Assembly: GCF_009017415.1 (NCBI RefSeq)
Contig: NC_092408.1
Coordinates: 2,790,001 to 2,854,000 of the forward strand
Source: Aspergillus flavus
Taxonomy: Eukaryota > Ascomycota > Eurotiomycetes > Eurotiales > Aspergillaceae
Direction of reading: 5' to 3'
Length of the DNA: 64,000 nucleotides
Positions 12,841 through 23,910 of this stretch are shown here, in pieces; positions within the stretch are counted from its first letter, which is position 1; each line of letters begins with the position of its first letter. The translations under genes and the position numbers were made by a program. The notes under the pieces were generated by a model that was not told where the DNA came from, did not search any database, and worked only from the letters and a program-made list of their open reading frames with translations.

Positions 12841-13284
12841 ATTGGAATGGTCAACCTCGACTTGGGTTGGGGCTGGAAGAATATTGACGCGTCGTATATT
12901 GCGCCAATGTGGCGTTGAAGGGCGCAAAGAAAGGTCGGAGTTGACGAGATAGAAAAGCTGGCGAGAATTTATTGAGGGGAAGAGATAAAACACCATAAGG
13001 AAAGGATTAATTAACAACCGGTTCAAACCCTAACTCCCTGCATGCAGTCGAGCACGCTAATCACTGACATCCTTGCATAGTCTGCCTTGACAACACCTTT
13101 AGGAGCTTCCTAGTGTTGCAACCCTACAAGGATATTTTATTAGCCAAGAATCGACCCTGTCAGGACTTCCGCCTCGACCGTTGTGTCAGTTTAGGGGTAG
13201 AAAAATAGCTGACATTATGTCACACATCTCACAACATTGGCATCTGCACTGGTGCCCACCTTTTCAAGAGCCTTGTCAAGTGCG
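12841..13284. promoter_or_regulatory. Divergent promoter, permease/rhodopsin-like gene
   Basis: About 440 bases between two divergent start codons. No gene seen. The permease reading frame is open upstream of its chosen Met (to 13026) but that part has no family character. Confidence 0.45.
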
Positions 13285-14544
13285 ATGCCAGCAAATGGTA
13301 CCGAGGTCCTGCCACCACTTCTCCCCGTCACGCCTGAGGATCATGGGCCGTGGGTGATCACCGTGAGTACTATACTACTGATCGTCGCGGCTTTGACAAC
13401 TATCGTGACGCTTGTCTCGCGAGTGCGAATTCTTCGCTCACTGACTTGGAGTGACACCTTTCTCATTGCGGCAACGGTAGGTATACCATCTATGTGCTTA
13501 AGTGGGATATTGACCACGCTTTGCCAGCTCCTTTTCGTTTCTCAAACCACCTGTGTGAATCTTGCCAGTTCGAGCGGTATCAGCAAGCACAGAGATACCT
13601 TGAGTGATGTTGCGTTTCAGTCTTATGACAAAGTCAGTTCGTGATCTGTTTGCAGGCGATGATTGAGATACTGACCATCTGTAGTTTCTCTACGCAAGCC
13701 ATATCCTCTCGGTTCTCGTGTTGGCGTGCTCCAAAGTCGCTGTTGCACTCCTCTTGATTTCCATAAAGCCGTTCAATACAGTCCTACTCGCGTGTAAAAT
13801 GCTTCTAGGGCTGATCGGAGCTTGGACCATCACATTTACCATCGCTCTAGCCATCCAATATGCACGGTCCCCATTGTGGAGCCTCAGCTCAAGCAGATAC
13901 ATGGGCCAGGAGGCACTTTACACTGGTCTGGCTGTGACTCATATACTCCTCGATATAGGTCTCGTCGTATTACCTATGATCCTGATGTGGAAGGTCCAGA
14001 TGTCGCAATGGAAGTGCTTCCAAATCTGCGCTCTTTTTGGGCTACGCTTCCTGTGGGTTACTCTTGCTTCCTTTCCGGATGCTGATTGTGCCGAGCTAAT
14101 TCTCAGATCGAGATTAGTGTTGCTGTCCTTACTATACCGTACATCGTCTCGCTCCGCCCCGTCTTCCACTCGGTCCCCCTGGACGAACCGTGGCATATTC
14201 TCATGCCGACACTATGGTTCCAATTGCTACAAAGTGCATCTATTATCTGCACATGTATCCCGAGCCTCAAGCGAGTTTTCGCTGAGCTACAAATGGGGAT
14301 GATGGCTGGCACTGTTTCGGAGTTTTTCGAACTTTCGGTTTCTGGGGCACAGGGCACGACGGATGGTTCTACGTCAATTTCAGGAAAGCAGAGCGCCAAC
14401 GCGACCGGGCACTCCGGATTTCACTCGGCCAGTGACAAGAAGTGGCACTTGAAAGGGCTACGGTCCAGTAACCATGGAAGGGTAATAGAACCGAGTGAGA
14501 GCATGCGAAATCTCAGGGAAGGTGCCATAGTACGGAGCATCTAG
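13285..14544 (+). CDS. Fungal rhodopsin-domain membrane protein
   Basis: Proposed join 13285..13476, 13528..13632, 13685..14056, 14107..14544: 368 residues. Seven hydrophobic helices, with the family-like stretches GISKHRDTL after helix 2 and FLYASHILSVLVLACSK in helix 3, and a soluble Ser/Thr-rich tail from about residue 290. This matches the large fungal integral-membrane 'rhodopsin domain' family common in plant-associated and saprotrophic ascomycetes; no molecular role is established and there is no evidence of retinal binding. The first Met codon in frame is at 13285. Intron 1 is a multiple of three and is inferred from protein length; intron 3 has a weak donor (GTTACT), so that edge may move by a few bases. 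Confidence 0.78.
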
Positions 14545-15031
14545 TGTGAGGATCATTGTGAAGGGGGTGAGTGTAGTAGACCTTGTTCTACCTCACGGGG
14601 TACACCGGCCAAGCATGAGGATGGCTTGTCGGGTGAGCAATTCACTCGGTGGACGTTTAAATAAGGTCTAGTCTTATTCTTATGTTATCGTATATATACC
14701 CAGTATCTAATCTAGAATACAAAGAGTCAATAGCGGAGATTGACCTAGTGTCAAGATGGTTTGGACATCAAGGAAATTAACTCCCAACATAACTACTCCA
14801 AGCAATGCATATCGGAAATAAGCGCTATGGATGGACGGCATCGTGAGGGGACACAAGACACGCTAGTTATAACGCCGTATTGGCCAATGACAGGCGACGC
14901 TTGCTATATCCCGCGATACTGAGGAAATCATGGCTGATATATCACACCTTCACCTCCTCCCAAAGTTTACGTTCGATGTTAAAGACTCTCCACCCGCTGT
15001 AATAGTCATCCACTACCTACGTCCTTGCATC
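14545..15031. other. Intergenic
   Basis: No gene seen. It is the 3' flank of the rhodopsin-like gene and former promoter of the broken transporter. A TATATATACC stretch lies near 14690. Confidence 0.45.
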
Positions 15032-16763
15032 ATGACGAATAATGCATCATCTTCAGAAAAGCATCCAGAAACTGCTGGACCGGCGAATATCGTCCCTTTG
15101 ATCCCTCCCACCGATCCGAATCTAGTGACATTGGACTGACCAGATGACCCACACAACCCTAAAAACTGGTCCGCGAGAAACAAATGGCTGGCCTTTGTGC
15201 CAATGTCAATGTTTAATCTGCTGAGCTCCATGTCCTCAGCTACAGTTGCTCCAGGCCTAAGTGCCATTGGCGAAGATCTCGGCTTTCCTTCTAACACGCT
15301 GCTTATCCTAAGTTTATCGGTCTTCTTCCTCGGTACTGCGATCGTGCCACTATTCACGGCACCGGTCTCAGAGATGATAGGAAGGGTACCGGTTCTACTC
15401 ACGATGAACGTAGTTTATATCGTGTTCAATACAGCATGCGGCGCTGCCAAATCGCCAACGCAGTTAATTATCTTTCGCTTTCTCGCTGGTTTAGGCGCTG
15501 CAGGTCCATATTGGCGTCAGTATCCCCACACTGCCTCCTAACTATCTCCATTACTTAACACCAGAAATATAGATCGGAAGCGGAATGAACAGCGACCTCT
15601 TCGAAGCCCACGACCGAGGCGAAGCCATAGCAGTATTCACACTAGCACCTCTAATCGGAACAGCCATCGGCCGCATCACAGGCGGCTTCGTCGTCCAATA
15701 CGTCTCCTGGCGATGGTGCTTCTACGTAATCTCGATCGCTATCTTCACCATCCAAATAATCGGACTCATCCTCCTCCGCGAGACCTACGGTCCTGTTCTC
15801 CTCAAACGCAAAGCCGCCCGGTTGCGCAAGTCTACCCAAAACCCCGATCTTCACACCGAGCAGGATCGCACCTCCACACACCTCAATACCAACCTCATTC
15901 GTCCGTTCTGTCTACTCACTACCCAGCCTATCATTCAAGCCCTCAGTCTCTACCTCGCTTATCTAAACGGGACCCTCTATCTCATGGTCGCTACATTTCA
16001 CGACGTGTAGACGGGTATCTATCAAGTATCTGTATCTATAGGTTCCCTATATTACCTCTCGATGACAGTAGGGCTAGCCATCGCAGCGCAATTCGGCGTC
16101 CGCTTCGCAGACAAAATCTATCAACGCCTCCGAGCAAAGAATAACGGCCAGGGGAAAGCAGAACTCCGTCTCCCAATGCTATGCGCGATCGCAGTCGTCG
16201 TCCCAATCGGCCTATTCTGGTACGGGTGGAGTGCAAGAACAAGTATCCACTGGATCATGCCGTATGTATCTCAAGCCCCAACGTTATCCAAAACCTCGAA
16301 TAAAATAAACTCAATTAAAATGATTACACAGAGATATCGGCGCAGCAATCTACTCCGGCGCTACCGTTTTACAACTCGTCTGCGTCCAGGGCTGCCTGAT
16401 CGATACGTATCAGGTATACGCGGCGAGCGCAATGGTGAGCGTTATGGTTTTGAGGAATTTACTGGGGTTGGGGTTGCCGCTTCTTGCGCCTAGCTTGTAT
16501 GTCTATATCTTTTTCTCTTTCTGCCTCCATCTTTCCTTGTAAATGCTCCCCTAATATTACCGTTACCCTGGTCTTTGGTCCTGCTGTGTGGATTCTCTAC
16601 CATGGGTTAACTAATGATATCTTACAGATATGGTAATCTTGGTTTTGCATGGGGGAATACGCTCCTTGCGTGCGTTGCTGTCGTTATTGGCATTCCGGCG
16701 CCGTTGTTACTGTGGTATTATGGGGAAGACCTAAGGGGGTGGGGTAATTATGCACAGAGTTAG
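15032..16763 (+). pseudogene. MFS drug:H+ antiporter (DHA1-like) pseudogene
   Basis: Remnants of a full 12-helix major-facilitator transporter can be followed from MTNNASSSEK through PDDPHNPKNWS, ISEMIGR-like motif A (SEMIGRVPVL), the DRGEAIAVFTLAPLIG stretch and a C-terminal AWGNTLLACVAV helix. Two in-frame stops break it: TGA at 15137-15139, where the family has Gly (D-G-PDDP), and TAG at 16008-16010, where Trp is expected (WTGIY). At the intron near 15514-15572 no GT-AG pair restores the frame, suggesting a third small lesion. Two later introns (about 16263-16331 and 16496-16627) still splice in frame on paper. Intact relatives export toxic compounds, so this may be a dead exporter for the neighbouring cluster, or an unrelated loss. 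Confidence 0.82.
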
Positions 16764-17104
16764 AGCCTTCTGAGCCGGGGTTATGAAGGATATGGAAGTT
16801 GTTTGGTATAAACGGCTATTGTACCCGTTTAAGAGATGACTTGCTTAGTTCGTGGGCTCGGGTACTCGTCTAGTTCATCTAGGGTTATCCTCGAGAGAAG
16901 GAACAGTTGGGAATATCAAATAGTTGCAAAACGTCAGCTAAGTACTATAGTAAGGAGTCATAGACTAAGGATAGCTAAACAGCAACATCAAGGACAGCTC
17001 CAAGCAATCCAAAACACAGCTACTCAACCACTACGTATCACACTCACTTCAAGCCGGCTCGACCAATGACACACCAAACCCCCATACTCCAACGAACCCA
17101 CTCC
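16764..17104. other. Intergenic
   Basis: No gene seen between the 3' ends of the transporter pseudogene and the xylanase. A 77-codon open frame here has no family likeness. Confidence 0.45.
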
Positions 17105-18042
<938 letters not shown>

Positions 18043-18309
18043 TTAGGCATGTCGGTGATCATTTCCGTTGCCAGAATGATGAACATCCGGCGAGTATGCC
18101 GGAATTTCTCTAGATTGACGGCACTTGCTGGGGATAGTCCGGCTGAATTATGGCATATGTAACGCAGTATAGACAGGCAATTGTCAGCCAAGGTGTCTCG
18201 CCTAGTTGAGAATCTTGGTCTCGTATCTTCGCCAAGAGTGCTCCTCCGCACTAAAAGCCTGCCTACTTGCCAATGACCGCCCAATGTAGCGCTTCACAGC
18301 TCAGACATA

Positions 18310-18316
18310 GGCTAAA
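18310..18316 (+). promoter_or_regulatory. XlnR-type site GGCTAAA
   Basis: Exact match to the XlnR activator element GGCTAR(A), about 450 bases upstream of the minus-strand xylanase start. XlnR is the xylan-responsive Zn2Cys6 activator of aspergilli and binds in either orientation. Confidence 0.5.
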
Positions 18317-18504
18317 TGGGATCACCACAGCCATGAATAAGCTTCTTCAACCGGGTAATTCCCATGGTCTGAAGAAACCACACTCGGCTGCAACCTTATT
18401 TCAGTCCGCTCATCCATTGATGCGGGGAAATATGGATCCTCGTCAGGCACCTCGGCTGTTATCCGGCAAATGCAAAGCTTGGCAGTGGCTTTAGTTAATT
18501 GTTG

Positions 18505-18511
18505 TTTAGCC
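18505..18511 (-). promoter_or_regulatory. Second XlnR-type site GGCTAAA
   Basis: The plus strand reads TTTAGCC, so the minus strand, in the sense of the xylanase, reads GGCTAAA about 645 bases upstream of its start. Two copies in opposite orientation strengthen the case for xylan induction. Confidence 0.45.
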
Positions 18512-18786
18512 TAAGCACAGTTTTACTCCTCGGTCGAGTGGGCCAGAACATGGAGCTTTACCATGTACTGTCAGAGGTGATGGCAACTGCTAGTCTGCCG
18601 TGTAAGATGGATAAGTGTAGTAACGGACGTTGTTGCTTGCTGTATTATCGTGCTATGTAGTGTAAAGATGCAACAAATCTAACAAGTATCCCAGGACTTA
18701 AAGTTACTTCAACAGAACCAACGAATCGATAACTATCACCCAAACACCACGTCCAATACTGTACCGAAACAAGTATAAATCGTCTA

Positions 18787-20070
18787 CTAGTTCTTGGGCG
18801 GTTTCTCGGAAGTGGAAGCCGTCATCGAGTACGAGGGAGGAGATTCATCATACTCATCCGATGATGAACGCCGCGAGGTGGTATCCGCAAGCTCGAAAAC
18901 CCCGGTAATAGCAGTGCCTTGCTCCATAGGAGTCATTTGCACCGTGGGACTGACGACATCTGAGACAATGAAGAACTCGAGGTCATTCGCATTGAATTCA
19001 AAAGTCTTTCCCACGCATTCAAAGGTAAATGACGCGCATAGCCGGTAAGACCTGGAGATGGTGAATGTGCTGAAGGAAACCTCTGAATGTCTGAATATGA
19101 GCGGTCCGAATGTCTCGTTCAAATCGAGCTGGCCCAATACGGGCATGCCAAGTGACGTCTTCGATAATATTTCCAAACGATCATCCACGTCACCAGCTAT
19201 TGAGCCCCTCAGCGACTGAGAAGCACGTGCGGAGGTTCGACTCATTACTGCAATCGACACAGATTGCAGTGTGATGCCTGGAAAGGGCATGGACGAACCG
19301 TCCGTACACGGGATAACATCCAACACACATGCAACTGGTGTACCCTGTAGTACCCGTGTGGAATATAGGAAAGACGCCTTGAAGTCAAACTGTGGGAGTT
19401 GCTTCTTTGACAGCCAAGACTGGAACTTCTCTCCAACTTTGAGATTTCGTCCCCGATTTTCCGGCAGCAGGAGGAGGCTGCGCACGGTGAACACCTCATC
19501 TTTGTGCTTTCGACTTAATTTATCGGCATGATCAGTCGGTTCCCACTGTGCTGCCAATGGCAAGAAGTTGACTCGGATCGCCTCAGTATATACCGGCGCT
19601 TTTTTCGACAGAAAGTTCTTTTGCGGTTTGAACATTTGAACCTCAATGCGATATTCGATAACACAGTGGAGCTTCCGCTGCGAATCCCCCACATCCACCG
19701 CAAAAGACGGAGGCAGCGGGTGGTGTTCATCGCTACGAAAGGGGGCCTTTTCGGGCCATTTTGCGGGTGATTCCACCTGCGACGGGAATGTAAACTCGAA
19801 TGGCCATTCGTACGTATTCCGAGTCAGTTGACCGCCATTAGGGGTGACTAGAATCTTTTCCTCCTGGAAGAGAATACATTTGCTTCGGTAGGTGGCAGCG
19901 GGTGCCGCCGCGCCCTTGACCTTCTGGACTTTTGCCTTGGCGCGGCCATAAAAGCTCACCCGAACTTCTTGGATGTCGATCGGGTTGGGGCAATGATAGA
20001 CGACGCAACCGCGAAGATGTTCATGTCCTGAATAGCAGGCCAATTGGTTTTCCAGTTGAATCGTGAGCAT
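18787..20070 (-). CDS. Arrestin-like adaptor with PPxY motif
   Basis: Single exon, 427 residues from the ATG at 20070 (an in-frame GTG three codons upstream is not used). The N-terminal half reads as an arrestin-N fold (LTIQLENQLACYSGHEHLRGCVVYH, then VRVSFYGRAKAKV), followed by an arrestin-C-like half. The acidic C-terminus carries DESPPSYS, a PPxY motif that binds WW domains of Rsp5/HulA-type HECT ubiquitin ligases. Proteins of this kind (ART/CreD/PalF-like) bring the ligase to plasma-membrane transporters so they are ubiquitinated and internalised. Which transporter it serves cannot be read here. Intact. Confidence 0.85.
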   Translation of the reverse strand: MLTIQLENQLACYSGHEHLRGCVVYHCPNPIDIQEVRVSFYGRAKAKVQKVKGAAAPAATYRSKCILFQEEKILVTPNGGQLTRNTYEWPFEFTFPSQVESPAKWPEKAPFRSDEHHPLPPSFAVDVGDSQRKLHCVIEYRIEVQMFKPQKNFLSKKAPVYTEAIRVNFLPLAAQWEPTDHADKLSRKHKDEVFTVRSLLLLPENRGRNLKVGEKFQSWLSKKQLPQFDFKASFLYSTRVLQGTPVACVLDVIPCTDGSSMPFPGITLQSVSIAVMSRTSARASQSLRGSIAGDVDDRLEILSKTSLGMPVLGQLDLNETFGPLIFRHSEVSFSTFTISRSYRLCASFTFECVGKTFEFNANDLEFFIVSDVVSPTVQMTPMEQGTAITGVFELADTTSRRSSSDEYDESPPSYSMTASTSEKPPKN

Positions 20071-20846
20071 GATGGCCACTCGTGAAACGGACTACAAACT
20101 TGTGTGATGTGGACAGTCTCACGAAAACAAAGAATGTTGGAGAGATCAAAAGGAGTGGGATGATCACGAGGTGCTCTATACCCTATAAAGACTAGGGCTT
20201 ACGAGGTATATTCCAACTCAGCCTTACTCTTGACTCTCGTCGATCCCTGCTTCTTAATCTCTTACCAGATGAACTAATGACCCTTGCGATAATTTCCCCG
20301 CTCGCACCGTTCGTAAGATTATCGAATGCATCCAATTGCGCCAGACTCGCTGTCTGAGCGTCCCGGTGGGGCCTCTACCAAGATTCTTATCATCTCATTA
20401 AGCATTGATAGTTTACGGGTCTACAGTATTGCTCCACCAAGATCCTCCAGTTCCCCCTCCACTGGCCTGATTCCAGCTTGTAATAATACGTTACTTGACA
20501 TCTCTCGATCGAAACCGTCGAGAACCAGCTAGTATCCCGACCAATGCTTTGGAAATGGGCGGGAGACGTCAATGCTCCTGGTGCCCCGTTAGTGGCATCT
20601 TAGGCTCCGTTCCTACGGTGGATCCTACGGCACGATATCCACTCAGATTTCGGGCAAATCCACTGGCCGCATTGCGTATAATAGTTGGCAGTTTCAGGTC
20701 CCGATCGGCAAGGCTGAGCTGCTTCGCCTCGAAAAAGACGCAACTCGTACGATCACATTTGATTTCTCCGCATGGAACAATAAATTCTATACCTGTGGCT
20801 ACTACGGAGCTGATAAATGACAGTGTTTTATAAAATTTCACATATA
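20071..20846. other. Intergenic, arrestin promoter side
   Basis: About 775 bases holding the arrestin gene's promoter and the 3' flank of the next minus-strand gene. TATAAAG-like runs near 20181 are the only notable signal. No gene seen. Confidence 0.45.
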
Positions 20847-21512
20847 TCACTGCTCAATAGCATGGAGATACGCCGCAACCTCCTGGTTAAATATTTCATC
20901 CCGGACGAGTTGATCGGCAGACTCCACAATCCATGTCTGACAGTTGCTTTGATTCACCTTTTGGCCTTTTTGGCCTTCGGCAATAGTCTAGATAAAGCAT
21001 CTTAGTAGAGTACTCCACCGAATATATCAGATAGAGATCTTATAGTTACTCACAGTTCCAGTAACAGTATTCAAAGACTTCTCGGGAGCCTTGACCTTGT
21101 ACACACTCGCCTCAAAGCCACAGACAGGCACATCGTCAAGCGTGAACACTCCATTATTCATCATCGCCCGTTCATCGAAGAATTTCCCGTCGATCCATTG
21201 TAAGGGGATCCTTGTAGAGGGACGTTCGCTGTTGTCGTCATGGAAGTCATAGTTGCGTTTGATCTGGAACACGAAGCCGTTCCTTACATCCCCAGTTGCA
21301 TGGAGCTGTACACCAATATCAGGGTCGGAATGTGACCGAACCCAGTACGCCCAGTGGTCTTTGAAGGGCCAGCCGTTGAAAATTAGTAACTCGACCAGGT
21401 AAGCACCGGCGGGTCCCTCGGATACTACAATTGGGGGCTTGGGGGCGGTTTTGCCGATCGATGGGGGCGGTGGCGGTGGGGGAGGTAAATTCTGGGAATC
21501 AGAGGAAGTCAT
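20847..21512 (-). CDS. Small protein with HWA...NCQ motifs (LRAT/NlpC-like?)
   Basis: Joined as complement(20847..20987,21054..21512): 199 residues; the 66-base intron starts GTGAGT and ends ATCTAG, and without it the conserved-looking C-terminus is lost. The N-terminus has a run of eight prolines. The core shows AYLVELLIFNG, DHWAYWVRS, then 100 residues later NCQTWIVESADQLV. The order His-Trp first and Asn-Cys-x-x-aromatic-Val later resembles the permuted papain-like LRAT/H-REV107 group, but that is inference from two short motifs. A 130-residue protein at 58366-58758 shows the same pair. No signal peptide or membrane helix. Function unknown. Confidence 0.7.
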
Positions 21513-21763
21513 ATCAATGTGTAGCTTTTTCTCAGTTCAAGGATATGTTTGTTGACGGTGGTCAGGAATTCTCATGAGACGCAAATGAGAGATGATCAAC
21601 ATTATAGCCTGTTTGGCGCTACGCACGGATTCTATACAGGTTGACCAATCACCGATTGTTAAGAGCACAACAGCTTCTATAATTAGTATAGTAGTTCATT
21701 ATTTACAAATTTAGGACTGAAATTGAAATTGAAGCAAACGGGTATCGCTAAGACTATGTTATT

Positions 21764-23070
21764 TTATCGGAATAAAAAGGGGTGCCTGAGTAATTCAGCT
21801 GTCGACATTCGCTTTTGAGCCTTTTCCTGTAACATCCCCGAAAGAAACGATGCAAGTCGCTCAAGGTTTTCAGCGCCAAAGTCAGCCGGCAACCTGTCCG
21901 TTAAGTACTGCGTGAACGTATCACCCGTCTGGTTGTTCTTATCAAGTACTTGTCCAATAAGATAGAGGTGTTCCTCATCGATCTGTTCCGCTGTGAGACC
22001 AAATGTTCCTAAAGGGAACAATGGCTCGTTCGTGGCCAGTTCAAAGATCTTTTCACAATAGCATTGGATAAGACGACTTAATTTAGAAGATAGGAGCTTC
22101 ACATACCAAACGACCTAAGGTCCAAATATCAATGCCAACATCCCACTCAATCCGATGAATTAGCTCGGGTGCACGCAGAGCTGTGGGAGTAACCGGCCGC
22201 TGTTCACGTTGTCGGATGAAGGCAGCTGCAGAATGTGAGTTTTCGAATACCTGGTTCGACAGAATGAGATACAAATCATACCTCCACCTAAGTCACCAAT
22301 TTTAACCATGAGATTAGACGGCTCTACGCCGTCTAACAGCCCTCGACGTCTCTGTGAACCCAATAAATATTCCGGTGCACTGTTATCGGCCTTCATGCCT
22401 TCTAGCCAGGCGGCTCTAAAAGTGTCTCAAGATCCACATCCTCGTCCGGTGAAAAGGTAATGTTTGCAGGTTGCAGGTCTTAAAAGAATTTAGTTGGGGT
22501 GTCGAATAATCCACATGAAAGTGACATACCGCAATGAATGATACCTGATGTATGAAGAAAGTCAAGACCCAGCAAGATATGCCTAGAGACCTCTTGGATG
22601 CAGGCTGCATAGTGTGGTCTTCCAGTGATAGTCACCGCTTCGCCGTCAGATATCATCACTGGGAGTACTAGGCACAGGTGTATTCCATTTGGACTGTGAT
22701 GCTCAAAGTGGTCCAGTAAATTCATAAGGTGATTCTTTCCTGGATGTTCTAGAGCTGAACCTGACAGCTGGAGAAGTATGCTTAGCTCTTTGTTGTCCTT
22801 GGAAGCATCTGCTTTGAGAATCTTCAACACGACTTGCTGTTGACGTCTTGGATTTTGTAGTTAGTGGTCTCTGAAGAAAGTTGCTGTAGGTGGGGACACT
22901 CACAATTGATCATATGCAAGCCATACTGTCGAAAATTGGCCAAATGCCAGCTTCGCTCTGACCTTGTACCGATCGTTGAATACATCGTAGAGGTGTACTG
23001 GGTGATAGCCTCCATGGCGGTACTCCTCCACCGGCTCGACAACGTCATATATCCTCTCAAAATGCCGCAT
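21764..23070 (-). pseudogene. SRPK-like Ser/Thr kinase, frameshifted
   Basis: Exon pieces at 22904-23070, 22530-22846, 22282-22478, 22107-22225 and 21764-22048 join with short GT-AG introns of 51-58 bases. They spell an SRPK-type kinase: GQFSTVWLAYD loop, VVLKILK with the ATP lysine, IIHCDLQPANI catalytic loop, KIGDLGG in place of DFG, RAPELI, and a C-terminal EKAQKRMSTAELLRHPF. In the third exon the frame breaks: after LETLLE the reading frame meets TAG at 22402-22404, while the true continuation (LEGMKADNSAPEYLLG) lies one base out. No intron can explain the shift, so this is a likely one-base deletion near 22410-22416, or a sequencing error. Everything else is intact, so the loss would be recent. 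Confidence 0.75.
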
Positions 23071-23910
23071 TGAGAGCTCCAGGATAATCTTTCTAAAAAA
23101 AAAAAAAAAAAAAAAGGAAACTATGTTAACTGTTGCGTCTATGGTTATGTAAGAAACCGTGGTAGAATAAGATCTTTAAGTGGAGGACGGCAGGCAAAAG
23201 TGGAAACCCGACTCAATTCATACGTCATGTGATTCGATAGGACCGATGACTTGGGCTATGTAAAAGTCGAAACTCATGAAATATCTAGGGTCCAAGAGAG
23301 CTTTTCCTTTATTCTCTAGTAGACTAATGTCTTACATTTTTACTTCAACTTTTTGACGTACTCTATTGCTGCTTGCCTTCAGTTTCTGCTCCCCAGCTAT
23401 GAAGACCCATTATACATATTCGTCACGATCGAATGCGACTCGAAATAACCAGATCCCTGCACTCTACAGCCACACTTTGCGCTTTATCCTTCTGATGCAT
23501 GAAACATCCATCACGCCTAGTCTAAATTAATAATGTGGTTGCCCCGTCTTGCAATATCGTCGACTCGTTTGTGCTTGTTCCTCTGGGTCTCCGGTTGTCG
23601 GAGAATATCTGCTGTTTTGCCATGAATAGTTTCATTACTTTTAAGGAAGTACTCGTGTCCATCTAGACACTGTACTTTGTCATTGTTAGGCTTGTTCTTC
23701 AGATTGTCCTTATGCTTCGGTATTGACTGTATATCAATCTGGACAGAATATCAGTTCATGGACCACAGTGGTATTAAAAGGCATCTTGAATGGCTTTAAT
23801 ATTGCTGCTGTCATCAACACTAGAAGACACATATTTCCACCAAGCTGCATCACAAAATATGGAACAAAGCAGCCTGTGCAAGTCACATATGAAGCACGGA
23901 AATCCCAACG
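23071..23910. other. Intergenic with poly-A tract
   Basis: No gene seen over about 840 bases. A pure A run on the plus strand lies at about 23094-23115, just upstream of the kinase start. AT-rich sequence follows. Confidence 0.5.
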
